Assembly (NCBI GenBank): GCA_947461165.1
Contig: CANHJR010000029.1
Span: 1 to 9,390 of the forward strand
Length of the DNA stretch: 9,390 nucleotides
From: Saprospirales bacterium
Lineage (GTDB): Bacteria; Bacteroidota; Bacteroidia; Chitinophagales; JADJOU01
Direction of reading: 5' to 3'
Part shown: one piece after another, positions 1 through 7,551 of the stretch
Numbering within the stretch: position 1 is the stretch's first letter
Layout of the letters: every line of letters begins with the position of its first letter
Notes under the pieces: generated by a model
Told to the model about the DNA's origin: nothing
What the model saw: the letters and a program-made list of their open reading frames with translations, nothing else
The model's database searches: none
Position numbers and translations under genes: made by a program

Positions 1-789
1 ATAGCCATAGGTTGGATCAGATGCCCCATAGATGTTTCTATTTGCCAGTTCTTGAATGTCACTTGCAGAAACCGACCCAATATTGTCTTCAAAAATTGCA
101 GGATCTGCATACTGGCTGCTGACATCATCAAGATAGTCTGTGGATGTAAAACTATATGTCATGTCAATACCTAAGGAAAAATTACGATCTGGATCATAAA
201 ACTGAATACCTAATGATAGCGGAAAAACTGGCTGGACACGATTGTATTTCGCACCATAGCCTGAGCGGCCTTGTCCTTCGGTTCCAATCGGTTGCAATTC
301 TATTTCTCTACCACGAAGGGTTGTTTTTGGGTTAAATTGAAAAATGCCAAGTCCAAGTCCAATATAAGGTGACTGAAGCCATTGGGAAGAATTCCATCTT
401 TCGTATGTTCGCCATGGCTCAAATCTGCAATCTATGGTGGTGGAATAAATGTCGGTATAAAAGTTTAAATTTCGAACTCTTCTATAAAAACCTGCCTCTG
501 CCGTTGAATTACCTTTGCTATTATTATCATTACCTGTAAGTTTCGCATATGTATATCCAAATCCAAAACTAAAGTAATCATTGACGTAGCCTCTGTATGA
601 TAGCGTAAGTGATGGTCGGTATGTATTCCAATCGGCAGCCTCGCTAAAAAGACTGAGTGGTCCAAGCGAAGAATTTTTGGAATTGAGGTCGCCATAATAA
701 TAAGCAGCTCCCAATCCTATCGATAACTCGTGCTGCTGAGCTAAAAGCACTTGGGACAGCGTCATTAGAAAAAATAATACTTTTTTCAT
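1..789 (-). CDS. DUF6089-like outer-membrane beta-barrel protein (C-terminus cut by window edge)
   Basis: I read 263 codons without a stop from the ATG at 789 to the left edge, so the C-terminus is missing. The N-terminus is a clear signal peptide (residues 1-17, MKKVLFFLMTLSQVLLA, with cleavage likely before QQ), so the product is exported. The mature part begins with a glycine/tyrosine-rich segment containing AYYYGDLNS (about 28-37). It continues with alternating aromatic and polar residues (YRPSLTLSYRGYVNDYFSFG, about 58-77; PYIGLGLGIFQFNP; FPLSLGIQFYDPDRNFSLGI) that read as outer-membrane beta strands. The Y-x-GDLN start followed by a 'RP.l.l.yR' strand is, from memory, typical of Bacteroidota DUF6089 barrel proteins; that assignment is a recollection, not a search. 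The role of these proteins is not established. The gene starts 64 nt after the uvrA stop and could be read through from uvrA. A TTTG at 816-819 (minus strand) is only a weak promoter match. Confidence 0.75.
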   Translation of the reverse strand, partial: MKKVLFFLMTLSQVLLAQQHELSIGLGAAYYYGDLNSKNSSLGPLSLFSEAADWNTYRPSLTLSYRGYVNDYFSFGFGYTYAKLTGNDNNSKGNSTAEAGFYRRVRNLNFYTDIYSTTIDCRFEPWRTYERWNSSQWLQSPYIGLGLGIFQFNPKTTLRGREIELQPIGTEGQGRSGYGAKYNRVQPVFPLSLGIQFYDPDRNFSLGIDMTYSFTSTDYLDDVSSQYADPAIFEDNIGSVSASDIQELANRNIYGASDPTYGY

Positions 790-853
790 ATTATGATAAT
801 AAATCAGGAAAAAAACAAATCGCGTTAAAAATATTACTTTTTTTTAAACCTTG

Positions 854-3607
854 TTAGATAAACTGGCCTGTGTAGCTATCTTTTACTTGCTTGATGCCTG
901 AAACCGGTCCTTGATACAATAGTTGGCCTCCTCCTGAACCTCCTTCTGGTCCAAGATCAATAATATAATCAGCATTGCGCAAAATATCCATATTGTGTTC
1001 TATCACAATAATGCTATGTCCTGCAAGAATCAATCGTTCCATGGCATGTAATAATTTTTGAACATCATAAAAGTGAAGCCCTGTGGTGGGCTCATCAAAA
1101 ATGAATAGCGTTTTGGTGTTGCTTGCAGATTTGTGTAAGTAACTGGCAAGTTTTACTCGCTGTGCCTCCCCACCACTAAGTGTTGAGCTTGATTGGCCTA
1201 ATTTTACATAACCGAGCCCGATTTCATCAAGAGGCTTGATTCGATCAATAATATTCTTTTGGTCTTGGAAAAAAACAACCGCATCTTCAATGGTCATTTC
1301 TAAGATATCGTAAATTGATTTTTCTCTAAAGGTCACATCTAAAACGTGTGATTGATACCGAAACCCTCGACATTCCTCACATGTCAGTTCTACATCGGCA
1401 AGAAATTGCATAGAAACGACCTGAACACCTTCTCCTTTGCACGTCTCACAGCGACCTCCGACAACGTTAAACGAAAAGTCTTTCGCTTGCAGAAGCAATG
1501 TTTTTGCCATCGGTTGCCCAGCAAATAAATCACGAATGGCATCAAATGCTTTGACATACGTTACAGGATTGCTTCTGCTATTTCTTCCAAGAGGATTTTG
1601 ATCAATTAATTCAATTTGTTGTATCGATTGTATGTCACCCGTTATGTCACTATGAAGTCCTGGTTTATCGGATGGGTTTCCCAATTTAAGCATCAAAGCA
1701 GGATATAATATATTCTTTATCAAGGTTGTTTTACCACTTCCTGATACGCCTGACACCCCTACAATAGCCTCAAGTGGGATTTTGACGTCAATATCTTTCA
1801 AATTGTGCTGTGATGCACCTTTGATTTCTATAAATTTTCTAAAAACGTTGTTTTCTGTGCGACGAGTTACTTTTAACTTTTCGGTTAAATATTGCGTAGT
1901 TAGACTTTCTTCTGTTGCAATTAATTTGTCAAATTCTCCTTGATAGACTATTTCTCCACCATGGATTCCAGCCTTTGGTCCGATGTCAATGATATAATCA
2001 CAAGATCGTATAATGTCTTCTTCATGTTCGACAATGACCACGGTATTATTGAGGTCGCGAAGTTTTCGGAGTACTGCTATTAGTTTGTTGGTGTCACGAG
2101 GATGTAGTCCGACAGAAGGCTCATCGAGGATGTAAAGAGAGTCTGTCAAGTTGCTTCCTAGGGTTCGTGTGAGATTGATTCGCTGAACTTCGCCACCACT
2201 TAAGGAATTTGCCAGCCGGTCAAGTGAGAGATATCCCAATCCTACATCAATCATATATCCAATCCTATGATTGATTTCAAGCAGGATTCGCTTTGTTATT
2301 TCTTGTTGCTCAGCAGTTAACGATATGGATTTAAAAAAGGCATCTAATTCCCATATGGATGATTGAAGCAGCTTCGGCAGGGGTGTGTTGTTGATCAGAA
2401 CATAAGAGGCGTCTTTTCTTATTCTACTTCCATGGCAATCTCGGCATTTTGTCTTGCCTCGAAATCTAGAGTACATAATTCTATATTCTATCTTGTACAG
2501 ATTTTCTTCCACCATTCCAAAGAAGTCACGAATTCCTTTCGTTGATTTATTCCCTTCCCACAAAAGCTGTTTTTCCTGATCTGTCAGCAAATAGTATGGC
2601 CTATGAATAGGAAATCCATTTTTCTCTGCTTTGCTTATGAATGCTTTTCGATACTCTTGCATTTTTGGACCCTTCCAAGGAGCCACCATCTCCTCAAATA
2701 ACGTTCTTGTTTTATCTGGAATGACTAAGTCTTCATCAATTCCTAGAACATTCCCCATGCCTTCACAAGTCTTGCATGCACCATAAGAATTATTGAAATT
2801 AAAAAACTGAGGTGTTGGTTGCTCAAAGGTCATCCCGTCGGCCTCAAATCGATGATTGAACGATTTTATATTGTTGGAATCAAGATGATAGACAATACAT
2901 TCCTGGTGGTTCTCTCCAAATGCAGTGTGAGTGCTATCGGCAATAGTGTTATAAAATTCTTCGCTTGGATCATTGTTTTGGATCATCGTCACACGTTGAA
3001 TGACAACATAAATATTTTTATCCTTGGTTATGGTTGTATTTGTGAGCTCATCATCTACTTTCAAAAATTGTCCGTCAACATAGAGTCTTGAAAATCCTTT
3101 GGAGATCAGGATGTTTAATGCGATTTCAATTGTAGATTCAATAAGAAGTTTATAACCAATGAAGAATTTTTGACCTTCAAGTTGTTTGCGAAAATATTCT
3201 TTGACATCAGAGATTTCATCTTTCTGAACCTTGGTATTCGATATCGGGGAATAGGTCTCACCGGCACGAGCATAGAGTAGCCTTAAATAATCATACATCT
3301 CAGTCATTGTTCCTACAGTAGAGCGACTCGTGGCTCCTGACACTTTTTGTTCAATAGCGATGGCTGGACATAGGCCTTTGATATATTCTACATCTGGTTT
3401 ATTCATCCTCTGTAGAAACTGTCTAGCATATGAAGAAAGGCTTTCGATGTATTTTCGTTGCCCCTCTGCATACAAGGTGTCTATGGTCAAGGAAGATTTT
3501 CCTGAGCCTGAAACTCCTGTTACAACGACTAGTTTTTTACGCGGGATATGGACATCTATGTTTTTGAGATTGTGGGTTTTAGCGCCTTTGATAAAGATGT
3601 CTTGCAT
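854..3607 (-). CDS. uvrA: UvrA, excinuclease ABC subunit A
   Basis: DNA damage-recognition ATPase of nucleotide excision repair; dimeric UvrA loads UvrB at lesions in the cytoplasm. The 917 residues are close to the 940 of E. coli UvrA. Both ABC modules are intact: Walker A GVSGSGKSS (31-39) and GVSGSGKTT (620-628), signatures LSGGEVQRI (469-477) and LSGGEAQRV (810-818), Walker B LYILDEPSVGL (491-501) and LFIFDEPTTGL (834-844), and switch histidines H528 and H871. The region at about 116-250 corresponds to the UvrB-binding domain, so this is UvrA proper rather than the shorter UvrA2 type. The C-terminal zinc module is complete (C720/C723 and C743/C746). The first zinc module keeps only CKTC (278-281); its leading CxxC is replaced by FNHRFEADG (250-258), which I recall as normal in Bacteroidota. 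C388/C391 form a further CxxC. The ATG at 3607 directly precedes the conserved start (IKGAKTHNLKNI). The gene has its own candidate promoter and no partner uvr gene in view. Confidence 0.98.
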   Translation of the reverse strand: MQDIFIKGAKTHNLKNIDVHIPRKKLVVVTGVSGSGKSSLTIDTLYAEGQRKYIESLSSYARQFLQRMNKPDVEYIKGLCPAIAIEQKVSGATSRSTVGTMTEMYDYLRLLYARAGETYSPISNTKVQKDEISDVKEYFRKQLEGQKFFIGYKLLIESTIEIALNILISKGFSRLYVDGQFLKVDDELTNTTITKDKNIYVVIQRVTMIQNNDPSEEFYNTIADSTHTAFGENHQECIVYHLDSNNIKSFNHRFEADGMTFEQPTPQFFNFNNSYGACKTCEGMGNVLGIDEDLVIPDKTRTLFEEMVAPWKGPKMQEYRKAFISKAEKNGFPIHRPYYLLTDQEKQLLWEGNKSTKGIRDFFGMVEENLYKIEYRIMYSRFRGKTKCRDCHGSRIRKDASYVLINNTPLPKLLQSSIWELDAFFKSISLTAEQQEITKRILLEINHRIGYMIDVGLGYLSLDRLANSLSGGEVQRINLTRTLGSNLTDSLYILDEPSVGLHPRDTNKLIAVLRKLRDLNNTVVIVEHEEDIIRSCDYIIDIGPKAGIHGGEIVYQGEFDKLIATEESLTTQYLTEKLKVTRRTENNVFRKFIEIKGASQHNLKDIDVKIPLEAIVGVSGVSGSGKTTLIKNILYPALMLKLGNPSDKPGLHSDITGDIQSIQQIELIDQNPLGRNSRSNPVTYVKAFDAIRDLFAGQPMAKTLLLQAKDFSFNVVGGRCETCKGEGVQVVSMQFLADVELTCEECRGFRYQSHVLDVTFREKSIYDILEMTIEDAVVFFQDQKNIIDRIKPLDEIGLGYVKLGQSSSTLSGGEAQRVKLASYLHKSASNTKTLFIFDEPTTGLHFYDVQKLLHAMERLILAGHSIIVIEHNMDILRNADYIIDLGPEGGSGGGQLLYQGPVSGIKQVKDSYTGQFI

Positions 3608-3621
3608 TGATTATTCTATCT

Positions 3622-3654
3622 GAAAATTGAATCTACAAATGTACATCAATTTTC
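3622..3654. repeat. Perfect 9-bp inverted repeat around the uvrA -7 element
   Basis: The arms GAAAATTGA (3622-3630) and TCAATTTTC (3646-3654) are exact reverse complements separated by 15 nt, and the spacer contains the putative uvrA -7 element. If transcription starts near 3630, only one arm would be in the mRNA, so it would act as a DNA operator rather than an RNA hairpin. The arms are AT-rich, so chance is possible. Confidence 0.5.
3636..3643 (-). promoter_or_regulatory. Putative uvrA promoter, Bacteroidota -7 element
   Basis: On the minus strand this reads TACATTTG, an exact match to the Bacteroidota -7 consensus TAnnTTTG. It lies 28 nt upstream of the uvrA ATG, which would place transcription start near 3630 and give a leader of roughly 22 nt. 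The -33 partner is poor: a TTG at 3660-3662 leaves only 16 nt of spacing. The same octamer, within a shared TGTACATTTGT, sits at the same distance from the M1 peptidase start. The match is seen directly; promoter function is inferred. Confidence 0.55.
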
Positions 3655-3870
3655 TCATTCAACAGGGTTCGAACAAAAAATAATCTAAAGATAACTCTTC
3701 TAGAATGCAAAAAGATCTATGAAGTAATTATTCCACTATGACTCCTATTCTTGATCTGATCCAAGCGCTTTCATGGGGGTAATAAATCACTCCGCCTAAC
3801 TGGGTTTCATCTTCATTAGGAACGTATCCATTTCGATTTTAGTATATCAGATACATTTGCCTTGCTTTAT

Positions 3871-4998
3871 TCAAGATACTGACATCTCTTTGACTGCTCT
3901 CAATATTCGCTCCTCGCGTTCATTCATTTTTTTGCCTCTTCTTTCGAATACAATCCTAGCCGTTTCTAGCGCTTTTTCGATATCAAATGCTCTTATTTTT
4001 TCATTGATACTCCACGAAAAGGAAGGTATGTGCTTACTAGGAAATCCACTTCCTACGATATTGGCACTAACTCCGACGACCGTGCCGGTATTGAACATGG
4101 TATTGATCCCAACCTTGGAGTGATCGCCCATGATGAGTCCGCAGAATAGCTGATCGGTCGAGATCGCCTTGCCTTCAGTATAATTGAAAATCTCAACGGG
4201 AGAATAATTGTTCTTCAAATTAGACGAATTGGTGTCTGCTCCAAGATTGCACCATTCACCGATCACTGCGTTGCCGATATAGCCATCGTGAGCCTTATTG
4301 GAATTGGCAAATAAAATCGAATTCGTGACTTCTCCGCCTACCTTACATCCTGGCCCGAACGTTGTAGCGCCATATATCTTTGCTCCCATTTTGACTTGAG
4401 CATTTTCACCAAGTGCAAATGGCCCTCGAATCATTGATCCTTCCATGATTTCAGCCCCAGCAGCAATATAAATGGGTCCCGTTTCCGAATTGAGGATGGC
4501 ACAGCTCGCCTTGGCGCCTGCTTCCAAAAACACATCGTTTCCGATGACACGATTGGTATCCGATATGGCCGCGGAGGTTCTTCCTGCCGTCAAAAGCTTA
4601 TAATCCTTACGAATTTCCTCATCATTGTACAAGAAAAAATGCCACGGATAATCAATAAATTTGATCGGATCGGAGCACTCAACTTTGTTGGAAAGAACGA
4701 AAGCATTTCGATAAGCAATGACTCTATCGCCAAATACCAAACACTGATCTTTTTTCAGGGATTTTATTTCTTGAGCTATCGATGCCGTAGGCAGCGCATT
4801 GGATACAATATGGAGCTCCCCAGAAACATCTCCATCGGCCAAATAATCCTCACTGTACTTGATTTGCGATTCCTCAGATAGGTATTTCTCCCATTTTTCT
4901 TGAATGGTCAGGATTCCAATTCTGCACTCTGCGATGCTTCTGGTAAATGTCAGTGGCAATAAATTTTTCCAATGAATTAGTTCATCATACAATATCAT
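3871..4998 (-). CDS. GlmU-like putative sugar-1-phosphate nucleotidylyltransferase/acyltransferase (alternative bacterial GlmU)
   Basis: Probable cytoplasmic enzyme of UDP-N-acetylglucosamine synthesis (acetylation of glucosamine-1-phosphate and uridylylation), feeding peptidoglycan and LPS. Its 375 residues match the layout I recall for the Bacteroidota 'alternative GlmU' family (TIGR03991). The N-terminus has LLPLTFTRSIAECRIGILTI (13-32), where relatives have LLPLTFTRPVAE.RvGILTI, instead of the classical GlmU glycine-rich nucleotide loop. From about 151 to 330 the hexapeptide pattern of a left-handed beta-helix is clear (GNDVFLEAGA, GPIYIAAGAEIMEGSMIRGP, GCKVGGEVTNSI, GNAVIGEWCNLGADTNSSN). 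It closes with GDHSKVGINTMFNTGTVVGV (291-310) and GFPSKHIPSFSW (318-329). The C-terminal 45 residues are charged and probably helical. The ATG at 4998 is 11 nt after the stop of the M1 peptidase gene, so the two are probably co-transcribed. The biochemical role is family-based inference; the exact sugar is not shown by the sequence. Confidence 0.88.
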   Translation of the reverse strand: MILYDELIHWKNLLPLTFTRSIAECRIGILTIQEKWEKYLSEESQIKYSEDYLADGDVSGELHIVSNALPTASIAQEIKSLKKDQCLVFGDRVIAYRNAFVLSNKVECSDPIKFIDYPWHFFLYNDEEIRKDYKLLTAGRTSAAISDTNRVIGNDVFLEAGAKASCAILNSETGPIYIAAGAEIMEGSMIRGPFALGENAQVKMGAKIYGATTFGPGCKVGGEVTNSILFANSNKAHDGYIGNAVIGEWCNLGADTNSSNLKNNYSPVEIFNYTEGKAISTDQLFCGLIMGDHSKVGINTMFNTGTVVGVSANIVGSGFPSKHIPSFSWSINEKIRAFDIEKALETARIVFERRGKKMNEREERILRAVKEMSVS

Positions 4999-5009
4999 AG
5001 TGTCGGCTT

Positions 5010-7475
5010 TTAGTCTTCGTCCTTGTCTTTTTTATTCAAATCTGTCAAAAAATCATCGACCTCTTTCTGACGCTTTTTTGAAGTTTCATCATCCAATTTC
5101 TTTAATTCCGTATTCAAGGCATTGAGCGCATACTTGCCACTAAATTTTTCTGTTTCTTTGGAGCTTGAAGCCAATTTTTTGAAGCTTTCGACGCGAGGTA
5201 GATAAACTTCATCGCTCATAGTGGTGATAAATCGACCTAAATGAGAATAGATGGCTAATAATTTGTATCCTGATGCGTGATCTATCGCTTGAGAAAACAA
5301 AGGAAGAAGAGTCGTATCTTTCGTTTTGGATATGATGGAGAATGAAGCGCTCAAAATATTATAGGAATTTGAGAAGATCATTTTCTTGGCTCTTTCTAAT
5401 GCTCCTGATGAATCGATTTTGGCATAGATTCTAAATGCATTTTCTTCTACCAAATAGCTAGAGTCTTCCATCGCTTTTATAAATAACTCCTTGTAGTCTT
5501 CCAATGATATGTTCGCGCCGAGTTTCTCAATCGCGTCGGCTCGATTGGCTCCACGCTTGTCGTTTTCTGCTATCTCTATGAGCTTTTTATTCCATTTTGG
5601 CGACTTTGAAAGCCATTCCTCGTCTATTAGGTCGATCGCTAGACCGCGAATTCTGGGCTTATCAGACGACAACGACTCATAAACAGCATCCCGAACTTCT
5701 TCTTTCGATTTTTTTTGTCCTAGTTTGCGCATTGCGGCGGCTTGGTCGAGATATTGATCTGAGTTTTTGAGAATGAATATCCATTCATCGATGGTCTTTG
5801 TTTCTGCTTTATATCCAACCAGTGCATTTTCACCGTCAGGAATTATCCCTTGAAATCCTTTGGCAATAAATTGAAACGAATCTTTTCGTTTATTGAACAG
5901 AATTCGAGAACTTGATATCCCAGAATCTGAAAGTATTTTGACATCCAAGGGCAAACGATAGATGAACCCAGTATCAAAGTTGTGTTTTTGAACTAAATGT
6001 AAGGTAATGGTATCATTTTTTACGAGATAGCTTGTTGTCAACGTAGGATGTCCTCCTTTTAGATACCATTGATCAAAAAACCATCGCAGATCTTCACCCG
6101 TGATTTCCTCCATCACAGTGCGAAGATCATGATATTCTGCGGTTTTGTATGCAAACCTTGTCAGATACAATTTCAATCCTGCAAAAAACGCCTCATCACC
6201 AATGTATTTGCGGAGCATATGAAGAATTTTACCGCCTTTCTGATAGGTAATGACATCAAACATATCATCTGGTTTTCCATAATCGTATCGAATCAAGGAT
6301 TCGCGTTTTCTAGAAGATGAAGCCATATATCCTCCAAGGTCTCTGTACCAATATGCTTGAGCCTCATCCATCCCATATTTATATTCATGCCATAAATATT
6401 CAGAATAGTTGGCAAAGGATTCATTTAAGGTCAAATGTGCCCAATCCTTACACGTACAAAGATCACCAAACCAGTGATGAAATAGCTCGTGGGCAATTGT
6501 CTCGTCATCATTGTCATCTACTAATTCTCGCATATCCTTCTGAAACATCGTATTGAAGGTAACGGCAGAGGTATTCTCCATAGCACCAGAAACGAAATCG
6601 TGAACGATGACTTGACTGTATTTATCCCAAGGGAAATCAACACCCAGTTTCTTGGAAAAGAATGCTATCATCTCGGGCGTTCTACCAAAAATAGGTCGAG
6701 CCATAGACTCATACTTAGGCTCCATATAGTATGAAACTTCCTTGTTTCTCCATTTGTCTTTGACAATTTTAAAATTGCCGATGACAAGAACAGATAGATA
6801 GACTGAATGTGGTAGTTTTTGTTCCCAAACATCCGTTTTTGTGCCATCTGGATTTTGTTTGGTGCTAGTCATTTTTCCATTGGCGAGTGACACTAAGTTT
6901 TTGTCATATGTTACAGCTATTCGCTGGGAATGCTTTTGTGATGGATGATCAAGCGTCGGGAACCAGGCACTATTGGCTTCGGTTTCGCCTTGTGTCCATA
7001 GATGCATATCCACTCCTTTATTCTCCTGATTTGTATTGATAAAATACATGCCTTTCTCATCAGAAATTGCTTTGCCAGCAAACGTGACAACACTATCTGG
7101 ATTGGCGATATAGTGAATGACAAGCCTCAAAGTATCCTTTCGATGGTAGGTTTTGCCTAACTGTATGGTCAATTTTCTGCGATCATAGTCATAATTCAAG
7201 GGCAAGATTTGCTTGCCTTGTATGCAAGCCACCTTGGACAAATTAAAACTTTTGGCATCCAAGGTAATTTTGCTCTGGCTATAAAAATGCGGAACCAATG
7301 AAAGAACTGCTTCGCCCTTCAGCTGGTGATTCTCCCAGATTGGTTGCAATTTTAGATCTGTGTGAATGAGATCAAAATATTTGGTCGGAACATATTTTTG
7401 GACACTTGAATCAGTTCCTGCAATTGCTGGCTGAATCAAAACAGCTGCAAAAATGATTACAAATAGAAATTTCAT
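5010..7475 (-). CDS. Secreted M1-family zinc metallopeptidase (aminopeptidase N-like) with C-terminal helical repeats
   Basis: Exported zinc peptidase, probably removing N-terminal residues from peptides in the periplasm or at the cell surface. From the ATG at 7475 it has 821 residues. The signal peptide is residues 1-19 (MKFLFVIIFAAVLIQPAIA). An N-terminal beta domain is followed by the M1 exopeptidase motif GAMEN (297-301) and the zinc site HELFH (329-333), with the third ligand E352 in NESFAN (HEXXH-x18-E). A catalytic-type tyrosine follows at Y411 (ITYQKGG). Residues from about 590 on are rich in short amphipathic helices, resembling HEAT-type repeats, and the protein ends in a highly charged lysine/aspartate tail. 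The frame stays open upstream to 7607, but that would add 44 residues before the signal peptide and overlap the radical SAM gene by 56 nt, so I reject it. A putative promoter lies 28 nt upstream, and the GlmU-like gene follows after 11 nt. The substrate is unknown. Confidence 0.95.
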   Translation of the reverse strand: MKFLFVIIFAAVLIQPAIAGTDSSVQKYVPTKYFDLIHTDLKLQPIWENHQLKGEAVLSLVPHFYSQSKITLDAKSFNLSKVACIQGKQILPLNYDYDRRKLTIQLGKTYHRKDTLRLVIHYIANPDSVVTFAGKAISDEKGMYFINTNQENKGVDMHLWTQGETEANSAWFPTLDHPSQKHSQRIAVTYDKNLVSLANGKMTSTKQNPDGTKTDVWEQKLPHSVYLSVLVIGNFKIVKDKWRNKEVSYYMEPKYESMARPIFGRTPEMIAFFSKKLGVDFPWDKYSQVIVHDFVSGAMENTSAVTFNTMFQKDMRELVDDNDDETIAHELFHHWFGDLCTCKDWAHLTLNESFANYSEYLWHEYKYGMDEAQAYWYRDLGGYMASSSRKRESLIRYDYGKPDDMFDVITYQKGGKILHMLRKYIGDEAFFAGLKLYLTRFAYKTAEYHDLRTVMEEITGEDLRWFFDQWYLKGGHPTLTTSYLVKNDTITLHLVQKHNFDTGFIYRLPLDVKILSDSGISSSRILFNKRKDSFQFIAKGFQGIIPDGENALVGYKAETKTIDEWIFILKNSDQYLDQAAAMRKLGQKKSKEEVRDAVYESLSSDKPRIRGLAIDLIDEEWLSKSPKWNKKLIEIAENDKRGANRADAIEKLGANISLEDYKELFIKAMEDSSYLVEENAFRIYAKIDSSGALERAKKMIFSNSYNILSASFSIISKTKDTTLLPLFSQAIDHASGYKLLAIYSHLGRFITTMSDEVYLPRVESFKKLASSSKETEKFSGKYALNALNTELKKLDDETSKKRQKEVDDFLTDLNKKDKDED

Positions 7476-7503
7476 CAGGGGGAGCTTTTTTTGGAATGAT
7501 GAA

Positions 7504-7536
7504 CAAATGTACAAGTATCTAGAATTTGGACTGAAA
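7504..7536 (-). promoter_or_regulatory. Putative promoter of the M1 peptidase / GlmU-like operon
   Basis: On the minus strand TACATTTG (7504-7511) matches the Bacteroidota -7 consensus TAnnTTTG exactly. A TTTC (7533-7536) lies 21 nt upstream, a near match to the -33 element TTTG. The -7 element is 28 nt before the ATG at 7475, predicting a leader of about 23 nt. It lies in the 76-nt gap after the radical SAM stop, which has no evident terminator hairpin, so some read-through from the Bat operon is possible. Confidence 0.55.
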
Positions 7537-7551
7537 AAAATTATTTGATTA

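Noticed and set aside
465..695. 76-codon minus-strand frame inside the outer-membrane barrel gene
   Set aside because: It is out of frame with a longer reading frame that has a signal peptide and coherent beta-strand pattern.
2363..3623. Several plus-strand open frames opposite uvrA (for example 2363-2545, 2819-3091, 3330-3623)
   Set aside because: They lie entirely or almost entirely antisense to a strongly conserved gene, show no domain or motif, and have protein compositions typical of reversed coding sequence.
3664..3677. GGTTCGAAC resembling the T-loop of a tRNA
   Set aside because: The flanking bases cannot form the T-stem or an acceptor stem, and no anticodon or D arm is found on either strand nearby.
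7476..7551. Rho-independent terminator after the radical SAM gene
   Set aside because: There is a T-rich stretch but no stem of useful length before it.
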